In this document: positions 1-7,474 of the stretch, in pieces
How the letters are laid out: each line of letters opens with the position of its first letter
How positions within the stretch are numbered: position 1 is the stretch's first letter
Assembly (NCBI GenBank): GCA_964433345.1
Contig: CAYSQJ010000007.1
Span: 1-64,000 of the forward strand
Direction of reading: 5' to 3'
Length of the DNA stretch: 64,000 nt
Source of the DNA: Ga0077527 sp964433345
Lineage (GTDB): Bacteria; Pseudomonadota; Gammaproteobacteria; Burkholderiales; SG8-41
The notes under the pieces: model-generated
What the model saw: the letters and a program-made list of their open reading frames with translations, nothing else
What the model was told of the DNA's origin: nothing
Databases searched by the model: none
Position numbers and translations under genes: made by a program

Positions 1-1139
1 TGCGGGCCGATGTCGGCGATGGTGTTGCAGCCGAGCAGCGCCATGTTGCGGTGGATTTCGTCGCGGTAGATCTGCAGCGCGCGTGCGGCACCGGCTTCGC
101 CGCCGGCGGCCACGCCATAAAGCGTTGAGCGGCCGACCATCACTGCGTTGGCGCCGAGTGCGAGAGCTTTCACCACGTCGCTGCCGCGGCGGATGCCGCT
201 GTCCATGAAGATGGTCGCGCGCTTGCCCACGGCATCGACGATTTCCGGCAGCACTTCGATCGGCGACACGATGCCGTCGAGGTTGCGCCCGCCGTGGTTG
301 GAGACGTCGATGCCGTCTGCCCCGTGGTCCACCGCGCTGATCGCGTCCTGCGGGTCGAGGATGCCCTTGACGATCAGCTTGTGCGGCCAGATCTTGCGGA
401 TGGCATCGAGGTCGGCCCAGCTGATCGAGTCGGTGCGCAGGCTGGAGCGTCCGGGCGGGCCCTTGGTCATTTTGGCCTTGGCGGCGGCCGGGTAGTTGGC
501 ATACATCGGCATGCCGGTGGTCGCCAGGTAGCGGCCCATCACGCCGAACAGCCAGCGCGGGTGGGTGGCCATGTCCCACATGTTGCGCATGTTGAAGCTG
601 AAGGGCAGGGTGAAGCCGTTGCGCAGGTTGTATTCGCGGTTGCCCGAGGACACGCCGTCGACGGTGACCACCAGTGTCTTGTAGCCGGCGGCCTTGGCGC
701 GGTTGACCAGTTCATGCGACATCGAGCGGTCCGGCCACAGGTAGAGCTGGAACCAGAGGTCGCCGCCGGCCTCGTCGGCGACGCGTTCCATCGCGGTGAT
801 CGAGCCGGTGGCGAGCGTGAAGGGGATGCCCGCGGCGCGCGCGGCCTTGGCGAGCTTGATCTCGCCTTCATGCCACAGCAGGCCGGCGACGCCGGTGGGG
901 GCGATTACCAGCGGCATCTTGTACTTGGTGCCGAAGATCTCGGTTTCCTGCGAGCGCTTGGAGACGTCGACGAAGGTGCGGGTGCGGAAGCGGATGCGGT
1001 CGAAGACCTCGCGGTTGTTGCGCAGCGCGACTTCGTCTTCGGTGCCGCGGTCGACGAATTCGAAAAAGCCGCGCGGCACGCGTTTCATCGCGATGTTGCG
1101 CAGGTCGAAAATGTTGTAGGCCTTCAGGTCATTGCTCAT
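1..1139 (-). CDS. FMN-dependent alpha-hydroxy-acid dehydrogenase (LldD/mandelate dehydrogenase family), 3' end off the window
   Basis: Oxidises an L-2-hydroxy acid (lactate, mandelate or similar) with FMN and passes electrons to quinone or oxygen. About 379 residues are visible; the C-terminus lies beyond base 1. The N-terminus MSNDLKAYNIFDLRNIAMKR is typical of the family. The FMN-phosphate/active-site lysine is K258 (LIVKGI) and the catalytic base is H282 in SNHGGRNLDG, followed by the FMN-binding stretch GIRRGSDVVKALALGA. The ATG at 1139 is the first good start. It is transcribed away from the next gene, so the 230 bases between them are a divergent promoter region. The family is secure; the substrate cannot be read from sequence. 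Confidence 0.92.
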   Translation of the reverse strand, partial: MSNDLKAYNIFDLRNIAMKRVPRGFFEFVDRGTEDEVALRNNREVFDRIRFRTRTFVDVSKRSQETEIFGTKYKMPLVIAPTGVAGLLWHEGEIKLAKAARAAGIPFTLATGSITAMERVADEAGGDLWFQLYLWPDRSMSHELVNRAKAAGYKTLVVTVDGVSSGNREYNLRNGFTLPFSFNMRNMWDMATHPRWLFGVMGRYLATTGMPMYANYPAAAKAKMTKGPPGRSSLRTDSISWADLDAIRKIWPHKLIVKGILDPQDAISAVDHGADGIDVSNHGGRNLDGIVSPIEVLPEIVDAVGKRATIFMDSGIRRGSDVVKALALGANAVMVGRSTLYGVAAGGEAGAARALQIYRDEIHRNMALLGCNTIADIGP

Positions 1140-1370
1140 GGGTGTTTTCCTGGTCTCGGGTCTGGTCTTGCGGGCGCGGCGCGCCATTGTTGCAATGTGG
1201 ACTTGCGGCGGCTCAAGGGCTGCAGCCGATGCCGGAAAATACCGCGAACCGGCCCTGCATGGCTAGTGCCGGCGCGGCCGCGGCGGGCGAGTCCGCCATC
1301 CGGGCCGGGGCGACGGATTGCTGGCATACTCGCCGGGGTCCATTGTCCTGATCAAGGGAGCAGCAGCCAC

Positions 1371-1802
1371 ATGAAAGTCCTGGTCATCCACGGCGCCGGC
1401 CTCAACATGCGCGGCAAGGTTCAAATCGAAGTGTTCGGGCCGCTGACGCTGGCACAGTACGAGGAGCACATCCGCGCTTATGCGAAGGAACTCGGCATCG
1501 AGGTCGAGTTTTTCCATTCCAACATCGAGGGCGAGGTGGTCAACCGGCTCTACGCGGCCTTCGACAGCGACATCGCCGGCTGCGTGATCAATCCCGGCGG
1601 TTACACCATGGTCACCGGCCCGCTGCGCGCGGCCGTGGCGCAGATGAAATTCCCGGTGATCGAAGTGCACCTCAGCAACCCCACCGCGCGCGGCACGGTG
1701 TCGGTGTTCCAGCCGGTGTGCAAGGCCTCGGTCTATGGCCTCGGCATCGAGAGCTACAAACACGCGCTGGCGGGTTTGAAGGCGCTGCTGAACAAGAAGT
1801 AG
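1371..1802 (+). CDS. Divergent type II 3-dehydroquinate dehydratase-like protein
   Basis: 143 residues, the usual size of AroQ type II dehydroquinases, which dehydrate 3-dehydroquinate in the shikimate pathway or in quinate catabolism. The fold motifs are recognisable: HGAGLNMRG, FFHSNIEGEVVN, NPGGYTM and EVHLSN. N74, H100 and R107 occupy conserved active-site positions. However, the catalytic tyrosine of the lid loop is F22, the neighbouring lid arginine is not obvious, and the THTS histidine is replaced by M80. I infer a paralogue with altered chemistry rather than the housekeeping enzyme. The ATG at 1371 follows a purine-rich AGGGAGCAG site. It stands alone between the oxidase gene and a repeat cluster. 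Confidence 0.8.
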   Translation: MKVLVIHGAGLNMRGKVQIEVFGPLTLAQYEEHIRAYAKELGIEVEFFHSNIEGEVVNRLYAAFDSDIAGCVINPGGYTMVTGPLRAAVAQMKFPVIEVHLSNPTARGTVSVFQPVCKASVYGLGIESYKHALAGLKALLNKK

Positions 1803-1810
1803 TCCAACCA

Positions 1811-2190
1811 GGGCCGTCATTCCGGACGCAGGCAGTACGCCCCGCAGGAATGACGGCAATACCACCTCGTCATTCCGGACGTGCAAGGCACGATCCGGAA
1901 TCCATGCAGCACTGCGATAAACCCCTGGATTCCGCCTCATCCTCCAAGAGGATTTCCTTAGGGAATGCCGCAATGACATCAACACCCCGTCGTCATTCCG
2001 GACGTGCACCGCACGATCCGGAATCCAGGCAGTGCTGCGGCAAGCCACCCTGGATTCCGGCTTGTCCCCCAAGGGGACTTCCTTCGGGGCGCCCCCCAAG
2101 GGGACTTCCTTCGGGGCGCGCGTGAATGACGGCAACACCACCTCGTCATTCCGGACGCGCAGCGCGCGATCCGGAATCCAGGGCTGTTCG
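1811..2190. repeat. Cluster of extragenic palindromic repeats (TTCCGG family)
   Basis: Several degenerate copies of a unit whose arms read GTCATTCCGG and CCGGAATCCA. Copies begin near 1816, 1869, 1991 and 2145, plus TGGATTCCGG at about 2050. The cores between the arms carry GCAxxGCACGATC-type sequence. No ORF here has coding character. It sits between the AroQ-like gene and a convergent small gene. The same family recurs at 7381, 14243, 18174 and 27468. Confidence 0.85.
2066..2119 (+). repeat. Tandem duplication of a 27-bp module inside the palindromic repeat
   Basis: Two exact 27-base units (2066-2092 and 2093-2119), each beginning CCCCCAAGGGGACTT and ending CCTTCGGGGCGC, replace the loop of one palindromic repeat. 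The same module occurs once at 18230-18256 and in reverse at 14255-14285, always inside the same repeat family. A degenerate relative is at about 1944-1966. Confidence 0.85.
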
Positions 2191-2208
2191 ACAGTGCTGC
2201 CCCCAATA

Positions 2209-2246
2209 AAAAACGCCCCGCCCGGTCACCCGGTGCGGGGCGTTTT
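2209..2246 (-). terminator. Rho-independent terminator of the small secreted protein gene
   Basis: On the minus strand AAAACGCCCCGC and GCGGGGCGTTTTTT form a perfect GC-rich stem around a short loop that is itself GGGTGACC-like, followed by a T tract. It lies 15 bases after the stop of the gene at 2261-2545 and closes that transcript. Confidence 0.9.
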
Positions 2247-2260
2247 GCAGTTACCCGCGC

Positions 2261-2545
2261 TCAGTTCAGCGGGATGTAGATGTTCGGCAGCACCACGTGG
2301 ATGCCTGCCGCCGGCCGATGGTAGTACACCGGGGCCGGCTGGTAGTAGTGGTGCACCACGCGCGGCGGGCGATGGCGATACACGTGTTTCACCACATGCC
2401 GCGGCGGGCCGTAGTGGTGGTAGACGTGTTTCTGGGTTTTCCAGTGGTGCTTGGGCCCGTGGCCATGACCGTGGCCGCGGTCCGCAAATGCCGGGCCCGC
2501 ACCGAGCAGCACTGCCGACAAAATGGCGCCTGTCAGGAATTTCAT
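2261..2545 (-). CDS. Small exported histidine/tyrosine-rich protein
   Basis: 94 residues. Residues 1-22 are a clear signal peptide (MKFLTGAILSAVLLGAGPAFA). The mature part is dominated by His, Tyr and Pro (RGHGHGHGPKHH, KHVYHHY, VHHYYQP) and ends with a short hydrophobic segment. I do not recognise a named family; similar His-rich peptides are often annotated as hypothetical periplasmic or metal-binding proteins. Metal binding or surface adhesion is inference from composition. The ATG follows a strong AAGGAG site. The gene is monocistronic, with its own terminator and a promoter that overlaps a set of direct repeats about 115-160 bases upstream. Confidence 0.8.
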   Translation of the reverse strand: MKFLTGAILSAVLLGAGPAFADRGHGHGHGPKHHWKTQKHVYHHYGPPRHVVKHVYRHRPPRVVHHYYQPAPVYYHRPAAGIHVVLPNIYIPLN

Positions 2546-2665
2546 GATGGTCTCCTTGGTTCAGGAAAGCCTTTCGGCCCTCCGGGTTGCCCCTGCATCT
2601 CTGGTGTCGTGATTCTTGTTGTCGTGACGCATGACTGCCGGTCACGGAACAGAGTCTAGGGACGG

Positions 2666-2694
2666 AATATCGACGCGACTGTGAGCATTTGTAA
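2666..2694 (-). promoter_or_regulatory. Candidate sigma-70 promoter of the His-rich protein gene
   Basis: Minus-strand TTACAA (2689-2694), a 17-base spacer, then GATATT (2666-2671). Each hexamer matches the consensus at four of six positions. The transcript would carry a leader of about 115 nt before the ATG at 2545. The -35 element lies inside the direct-repeat array at 2680-2709. Confidence 0.5.
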
Positions 2695-2709
2695 GCAGTT
2701 GTAACGGCC
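2680..2709 (+). promoter_or_regulatory. Three 10-bp direct repeats, response-regulator-like operator
   Basis: TGTGAGCATT, TGTAAGCAGT and TGTAACGGCC follow each other with exact 10-base spacing. This is the geometry used by OmpR/PhoB-family regulators; the GTAAG-N5-GTAAC part also resembles a CpxR box (GTAAA-N5-GTAAA). It overlaps the -35 of the His-rich protein promoter. The binding protein is inferred, not shown. Confidence 0.45.
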
Positions 2710-2737
2710 GTGCCGGCCGTACACAAATGCTTGCAGA

Positions 2738-4534
2738 TCAGGCGTTTGCGGTGCCTGTGCCCCAATCGCCGAGAGTATGGATGCTCTGCTCGGCGCCGAG
2801 CGCGGGCCGGCCTGCGGGGGCGGCGGGCAGGGCGCCGCGCTGCAGCGCCTCGGGCATCACCGTGGCGATGCCGGCGCGGGTTTCCGGATCCTTGAGGGCC
2901 TGTGCCAGCCCTTCAGCGTCGGCCCATACCGGCCGTCCGTCTTCGCAGCGCAGCCAGATGCGGCCGCTCTTGCGATCGGCGAAGTTCACCACCGGCAGGC
3001 GGTTGAGGCAGGCGGCGAGGAACCGGGTGTTGCATTCGGGCGCCATGTCGCGGGCGCCGGGATAGACCTCGGCCGGCGCATGCGCCTCGACATTGATCCT
3101 GTGGTAACGCTCGACGTCGAGCAGCCCGCCGACATCGAGCACCTGCATCTCGCCGTTCCAGCCGAAGGCGACGGTGCGCGGCTGTTCGCCGAGCGCGACG
3201 CTGTTGTCGAGGAATTCATAGTGCACCTTCTTGTCGGCGGCGAGCGCCCAGGTGAAGAACACCTCGGGCATGCCGTTGTAGGCCTCGATGTTGTGAGCGA
3301 GCAGGTCGTCCACCGCCTTGTAGCGGCCGACCTCGAGGCCGCGCTGCCAGGCGCGCTCGACGGTGGCATCCGGCGGCGTGATCATGAAGAAAAGGTAGAC
3401 CAAGCTGCCGAAGCGTGTCAGCAGGTTGCTGCCGGCGACATCGGAGGCCGGCGCGAAGGTGTCGAAGCGGAAGCGGTCGATCAGCAGGTGGGTCATGCCG
3501 CCGCGCGCCGCCTTTTGCGCGATGTAACGGTCGAGCTTGTGGTCGACGATCTGCAGTTCATGGCCGGACAGCGAGCCTGCGTATTTGTACGATTCGCCGA
3601 GCGAGGCGTAGTCAAGCAGGAACTTGCGGAAGATGTCGGGACTCACCAGTGCGAAATCCGCCCAGTTGACGCCGATGCGCGCGGCGAGTGCGCGCTGCAG
3701 CGGGCGCAGCGAGCTCTTGCCGGCGGCGGAAGCGCCCTTGGTGTTCATCACCACCGGCAGCTCCTGCACCGGCAGCCGGCGGAAGCCCTCGGCGGCGGCG
3801 GCGCGCTGCACATGCGGATCGATCAGGCGGCCGATTTCCTCGCTGCCGTAGTCGTTGCAGGCGAGGTCGGTGGCGACTGCGGCGAGCAGGCCGCGGTCGC
3901 CCCAGATGCGGCCGTGGCGTGCGTGCATCGCGCCGGCGGTGCGCGCCAGTGCCGCGCAGGCGGCGCGGTGCAGCGGGTCGCTGTGATCCAGTGCGCCGGC
4001 CTCCCAGAGGCGGATCGCGCGCAGGTCGCGCGACTCGGCCTCTTCCGCCGGCGGCGCGGGTTTGCCGGTGATGCGCGCCCAGAAGCTGCCGCGCGCGGGC
4101 GCAGCAGGCGCATCCTGCATGCCGGTTTCGATCAGCTGCATGACAGCGTTGAACAATGAGGTGCGCAGCGCCTCGTGCGCGGTGCGGATTTCGCCCATGT
4201 GCTGGGCGATGTGGCGGCTGAGGATGGCGTCGGTGGTGCGGCGGAAGTTGATGCCGAGGTCTTCGGTCTTGCTGCCGTCCTCGATGCTGAAGTCGGCGGT
4301 GACCCGCGCCAGCAGTTCGTGCACCACCAGCCGCTCGGGCTTGAACACCACCAGTTCATCCATCGGCAGGCCCGTGAGGTCGGCCAGTTCGCGTACCTCG
4401 CGCAGCGAAGTGTTGACGTTCTCCGGGCGGTAGATGGTGGCGAGGTGCAGCAGCGCTTCCGGGATCTGCGATTGCAGTCCGGGATTCCAGGGCCCTTCGG
4501 GCAGGGCTGCGCTGCGGTGCGGCAGTTCGTGCAT
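2738..4534 (-). CDS. Large P-loop (zeta-toxin-like) kinase-fold protein
   Basis: 598 residues. The N-terminal 250 residues are helical with no motif I recognise. A Walker A-type loop lies at 267-275 (GASAAGKSS), preceded by a hydrophobic strand (LPVVMNTK). It is followed by VSPDIFRKFLLDY and by a typical LLIDRF strand, the arrangement of zeta-toxin/polynucleotide-kinase-like NTPases. The remainder (about 400-598) has an AFGWNGEMQVLDVGG segment of unknown role. It is cytoplasmic, with no signal or TM segment. The gene starts 4 bases after the stop of the upstream secreted-zincin gene, so they form an operon. There is no antitoxin-like small ORF next to it, so a classical toxin role is not supported. 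The function is uncertain. Confidence 0.75.
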   Translation of the reverse strand: MHELPHRSAALPEGPWNPGLQSQIPEALLHLATIYRPENVNTSLREVRELADLTGLPMDELVVFKPERLVVHELLARVTADFSIEDGSKTEDLGINFRRTTDAILSRHIAQHMGEIRTAHEALRTSLFNAVMQLIETGMQDAPAAPARGSFWARITGKPAPPAEEAESRDLRAIRLWEAGALDHSDPLHRAACAALARTAGAMHARHGRIWGDRGLLAAVATDLACNDYGSEEIGRLIDPHVQRAAAAEGFRRLPVQELPVVMNTKGASAAGKSSLRPLQRALAARIGVNWADFALVSPDIFRKFLLDYASLGESYKYAGSLSGHELQIVDHKLDRYIAQKAARGGMTHLLIDRFRFDTFAPASDVAGSNLLTRFGSLVYLFFMITPPDATVERAWQRGLEVGRYKAVDDLLAHNIEAYNGMPEVFFTWALAADKKVHYEFLDNSVALGEQPRTVAFGWNGEMQVLDVGGLLDVERYHRINVEAHAPAEVYPGARDMAPECNTRFLAACLNRLPVVNFADRKSGRIWLRCEDGRPVWADAEGLAQALKDPETRAGIATVMPEALQRGALPAAPAGRPALGAEQSIHTLGDWGTGTANA

Positions 4535-4538
4535 GCCC

Positions 4539-5276
4539 TCAGTCTACGCCCGGCCGCAGCAGGCCGTGGCGGGTGCCCGTTTCGGTGATCCGTGTGCACT
4601 GCGCCGCGTTGAGCCGGGTGTTCTCCGGCGCCGTGTCTTCCGCCATCAGGTTGCCGGGGGTGTTGTCGTGTTCGCCGCTGTTCATCAGCACATGGACGAG
4701 TTCGTGGGCGATGACCAGGCCGAGGTCGCGCGCGCCGCGGGCGATCCATACCGTGTCGGCGAGCTCGGGGCGGCTGCGGCTGTTGCCGCGGCCGATGGCT
4801 TCGGCATCGAAGGCGGGGACCTGGCGGGTGCCGGCGGCGAAATAGACGGTCGGCTTGCGCAGGCCCAGCGCGTTCGCCAGCTCGCGCGAGCGCGGCGTGT
4901 GGAAATCGCGGTGGCTGGCGGGCACGCTGATGCGCAGCAGCTCGGATTCGGCGATGAGCAGGCCGCATTGGGCAAGGATTTTCGCGGCGGTGGCGGCTGC
5001 GGCACTGATCTCGGCTTCGTTCCAGCCGCCGATATTGGCGAGCGTCAGCGTCAGTGTGTGGCTGCGCGGGCTGTCTGTTGGTGCAGGCCGGATCACGCTG
5101 CGCGCTTCAATGCGGACTGGCAGCTCGGCGGCGACTGCGATGCAACAAAAGCCGGACAAGGACGCCGCGAGCACCGCGGCAGGGCCGACTGCCGAAAAAA
5201 TAGGCAATCTAACCTTGTCCCGGGCGTGGCGTATTTTCGATAACGCTTTTTTGGCCTTGTTCACAGAGATATCCAC
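4539..5276 (-). CDS. Secreted HExxH zinc metalloprotease-like protein
   Basis: 245 residues. A positively charged N-terminus and a hydrophobic stretch (about 25-50, ending VAAELP) form a signal peptide or anchor. The zinc motif HELVH is at 191-195, followed by G201, H203 and D204, then PGNLM, which could serve as a Met-turn. The spacing does not fit the classical metzincin HExxHxxGxxH, so the subfamily is open. The upstream ATG at 5276 gives a long basic leader; an internal start would still leave a signal sequence. It is followed directly by the P-loop protein gene. The substrate is unknown. Confidence 0.7.
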   Translation of the reverse strand: MDISVNKAKKALSKIRHARDKVRLPIFSAVGPAAVLAASLSGFCCIAVAAELPVRIEARSVIRPAPTDSPRSHTLTLTLANIGGWNEAEISAAAATAAKILAQCGLLIAESELLRISVPASHRDFHTPRSRELANALGLRKPTVYFAAGTRQVPAFDAEAIGRGNSRSRPELADTVWIARGARDLGLVIAHELVHVLMNSGEHDNTPGNLMAEDTAPENTRLNAAQCTRITETGTRHGLLRPGVD

Positions 5277-5642
5277 AGAAATTGTGAATGATTTTTGACG
5301 TCATGCACCGGAATGGTGGCCTCTCGGGCGGTTTGCGGCGGCCTGCCAGCCGGGACAATGCAGAAAATTTTTTTCCGGTCCCGACACCGCACTGGGAAAA
5401 TGCCGAAATAATCAATAAAAACAAATGGTTATGAAGGTGTCATTTGGGGTCTCAAAAGCCTATGTCTGTCAACGACTTAGGCGTCGTTTCCCCCTGCCAT
5501 GGAAGGCCGCCAACAGGCTGTTGACAAGGCTTGCCATCATTTTGTAATGCGCGTCGTCGCTGTCTCGTCGATGGAGATATCAACACGCGGAAATTCCAGC
5601 CTGTCAAGGGTTCTGCGGGCCCATTCCGGGTCCGTTTCCGGG
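5277..5642. other. Gene-free stretch between the zincin and marC-type genes
   Basis: 366 bases without a credible ORF. It holds one copy of the dispersed AT-rich element (5408-5434), a seven-T tract near 5370 and otherwise ordinary GC-rich sequence. Both flanking genes are on the minus strand, so it should contain the terminator of the 5643-6242 gene and the promoter of the 5276 gene; no strong hairpin or consensus promoter was identified. Confidence 0.6.
5408..5434 (-). repeat. AT-rich dispersed element, copy 1
   Basis: Minus strand reads TAACCATTTGTTTTTATTGA; about 20 of 22 bases match copy 2 (7344). It lies in a 366-base non-coding gap. Confidence 0.6.
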
Positions 5643-6242
5643 TCAGAGGCTGTGCACGAAGCTCTCGATGCCCTTCATCAGCATTTCCACGGCGATCGCG
5701 GTCAGGATCAGGCCCATCAGGCGGTCGATGGCGGCCAGTCCGCGCGGGCCGAGCACGCGCGAGATGCGTGCCGAGGCGAGCAGCAGCACCAGGGTCACCG
5801 CGCTGGCGATGGCGAGCGCGATGATCCACTCCGTCATGCGCTCGGGTGCCCGGGAAACCAGCAGGATCACCGTGGCGATGGCCGAGGGCCCGGCAATCGA
5901 GGGTATGGCCAGCGGCACGATGAAGGGTTCGGCATCCAGCGGGTCAACGCCGAACACACCCTCCGGATGCTTGAACACCAGGCGCAGCGCGATCAGGAAC
6001 AGGATCACGCCGCCGGCGATGTTGAGCGAGGCGTCGGAGAGCCCGAGCAGGTCGAGGATCCAGCGCCCGAAGAACACGAAAAACAGCAGCAGCAGGAAGG
6101 CGATCGCGCATTCGCGCAGGATCACCCGGTTGCGGCGCTCCGGGGCGACGTTCTTCAGCAGCGAGACGAACAGCGGGATGTTGCCCAGCGGATCCATCAC
6201 CAGCAGCAGGATGACGACGGCGGAGGCGAGGGAGACGTCCAT
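5643..6242 (-). CDS. MarC/YhgN-family integral membrane protein
   Basis: 199 residues, the usual family length. About six hydrophobic segments span the protein, starting with SAVVILLLVMDPLGNIPLFV, where the conserved DPLGN motif lies. A second conserved segment, PLAIPSIAGPSAIATVILL, forms the inverted-repeat half. The family (UPF0056/NAAT) is annotated as putative amino-acid or multiple-antibiotic-resistance-locus transporters, but the activity of most members is unproven. The start at 6242 immediately precedes the first TM segment. It is divergent from the ATP-grasp gene, with 77 bases between. Confidence 0.9.
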   Translation of the reverse strand: MDVSLASAVVILLLVMDPLGNIPLFVSLLKNVAPERRNRVILRECAIAFLLLLFFVFFGRWILDLLGLSDASLNIAGGVILFLIALRLVFKHPEGVFGVDPLDAEPFIVPLAIPSIAGPSAIATVILLVSRAPERMTEWIIALAIASAVTLVLLLASARISRVLGPRGLAAIDRLMGLILTAIAVEMLMKGIESFVHSL

Positions 6243-6319
6243 GGCGGAAGTCTACTGCAGGGCAGTCCCTTGCGGGTTGCGCCGGGTCTGCGTCATTTTT
6301 GCGCTGTTAGAATCCGCGC

Positions 6320-7369
6320 ATGGCAAAGCGGAAGAACAACAACGCAGCCGCAAGCGCGCGCTGCGACATTGCGCTGCTGGTCGATGCCGAGGCGGGGGAG
6401 CGCAGGCGCGACGGTCGTTTCGTGCCCGAGCGCAGCAGCGTTGAGGCCTATCTGCATGACGAGCTGCGTGCGCAGCGGCTGCGGGTCAGCGTGGTGCCTT
6501 TCGATGCGGCGGTGGACCCGGTGATCGCCGAGCTGCGCGCCTTGAAGCCGCGGCTGGTGTTCAACCTGACGGAATGCGTCGACGGCGACCGCCGCCAGGA
6601 CGCGGCGATCGCGGGCCTGCTCGACCTGCTGAAAATCCCCTATACCGGCACCGGGCTGAGCGGTCTCAGGCTCGCCCGCGACAAGGCGCTGTCCAAGCAC
6701 ATCGTTGCCGACCTCGGCGTCGGAGTGCCGCGGCATTTCGTGATTGCGTCTAAGGGGCCGATACGCAATCCGCGCGTGCCCTACCCGCTGATCGTCAAAC
6801 CGCAGTTCGGCGACGGCTCCGACGAGGTGCGCGGCAACTCGCTGGTGAAAAACGAGCGCGAACTCGTGCAGCGCGTGCGCGTGCTGCGCCGGCGCGTCGC
6901 CGCGCCGCTGATCTGCGAGGAGTTCATCGAGGGGCGCGACCTTTATGTGGCATTGCTCGGCAACGAGCCCGAGGTGATGCCGGCGGTGGAGCTGGTGATC
7001 GGCCGCCGCGGCCGCGGCGCGCCGACATTCGCCTCGTACAAGCTGAAGAACGACGGCGCTTACCGCAGCCGCTGGCGTGTGCGCTGGCGGGTGGCGAAGA
7101 TGTCACGCAACCTGCAACGCGATGTCGAGACCGCGAGCCGCGCGATTTTCCATGCGCTGAAGCTGCGCGATTACGGTCGTGTCGATTACCGTTTGACGCC
7201 GGATGGCCGCATCGTTTTTCTCGAGGCGAACGCCAATCCCGACCTGCATCCGCATGCGATGGGCAACCACCTGTGTTTTGCCGGCGTCGAATACGGCACG
7301 GCGCTGAAGCGCATCATCGCTGCCGCGCAGGCGCGGGCGGTGCTTAAAAATATCAATAAAAACAAATAG
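6320..7369 (+). CDS. ATP-grasp ligase, D-alanine-D-alanine ligase-like
   Basis: 349 residues. The N-terminal preATP domain contains LVFNLTECVDGD, typical of Ddl-like enzymes, and YTGTGLSGLRLARDKALSK marks the entry to the ATP-grasp domain. Further signatures are YPLIVKPQFGDGSDEV, ICEEFIEGRDLYVALLG and the metal-binding C-terminus GRVDYRLTPDGRIVFLEANANPDL. It joins a carboxylate to an amine via an acyl phosphate; the substrate pair is not evident. There is no mur/fts context, so I do not call it ddl. The last codons (KNINKNK) are read from an AT-rich dispersed element that overlaps the stop. Confidence 0.85.
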   Translation: MAKRKNNNAAASARCDIALLVDAEAGERRRDGRFVPERSSVEAYLHDELRAQRLRVSVVPFDAAVDPVIAELRALKPRLVFNLTECVDGDRRQDAAIAGLLDLLKIPYTGTGLSGLRLARDKALSKHIVADLGVGVPRHFVIASKGPIRNPRVPYPLIVKPQFGDGSDEVRGNSLVKNERELVQRVRVLRRRVAAPLICEEFIEGRDLYVALLGNEPEVMPAVELVIGRRGRGAPTFASYKLKNDGAYRSRWRVRWRVAKMSRNLQRDVETASRAIFHALKLRDYGRVDYRLTPDGRIVFLEANANPDLHPHAMGNHLCFAGVEYGTALKRIIAAAQARAVLKNINKNK

Positions 7370-7376
7370 TTATTTA
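7344..7376 (-). repeat. AT-rich dispersed element, copy 2
   Basis: On the minus strand it contains TAACTATTTGTTTTTATTG followed by ATATTTTTAA. It is closely related to copies at 5408, 26072, 40424, 49836, 53877 and 61447. This copy overlaps the stop codon of the ATP-grasp gene. Confidence 0.6.
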
Positions 7377-7380
7377 ATAT

Positions 7381-7465
7381 GTCATTCCGGCCAAGCGCAG
7401 CGCGAGCCGGAATCCAGCAAACACAGTCGGCATAACTCCTGGATTCCGGCGTGCGCCGGAATGAC
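7381..7465. repeat. Extragenic palindromic repeat pair (TTCCGG family)
   Basis: GTCATTCCGG ... GCCGGAATCCA, a 20-base gap, then CTGGATTCCGG ... GCCGGAATGAC: two hairpins in mirror arrangement, forming one larger palindrome. It sits in the convergent gap between the ATP-grasp gene and the GNAT gene and could fold as a bidirectional transcript end. Confidence 0.85.
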
Positions 7466-7474
7466 GGCAGGGGT

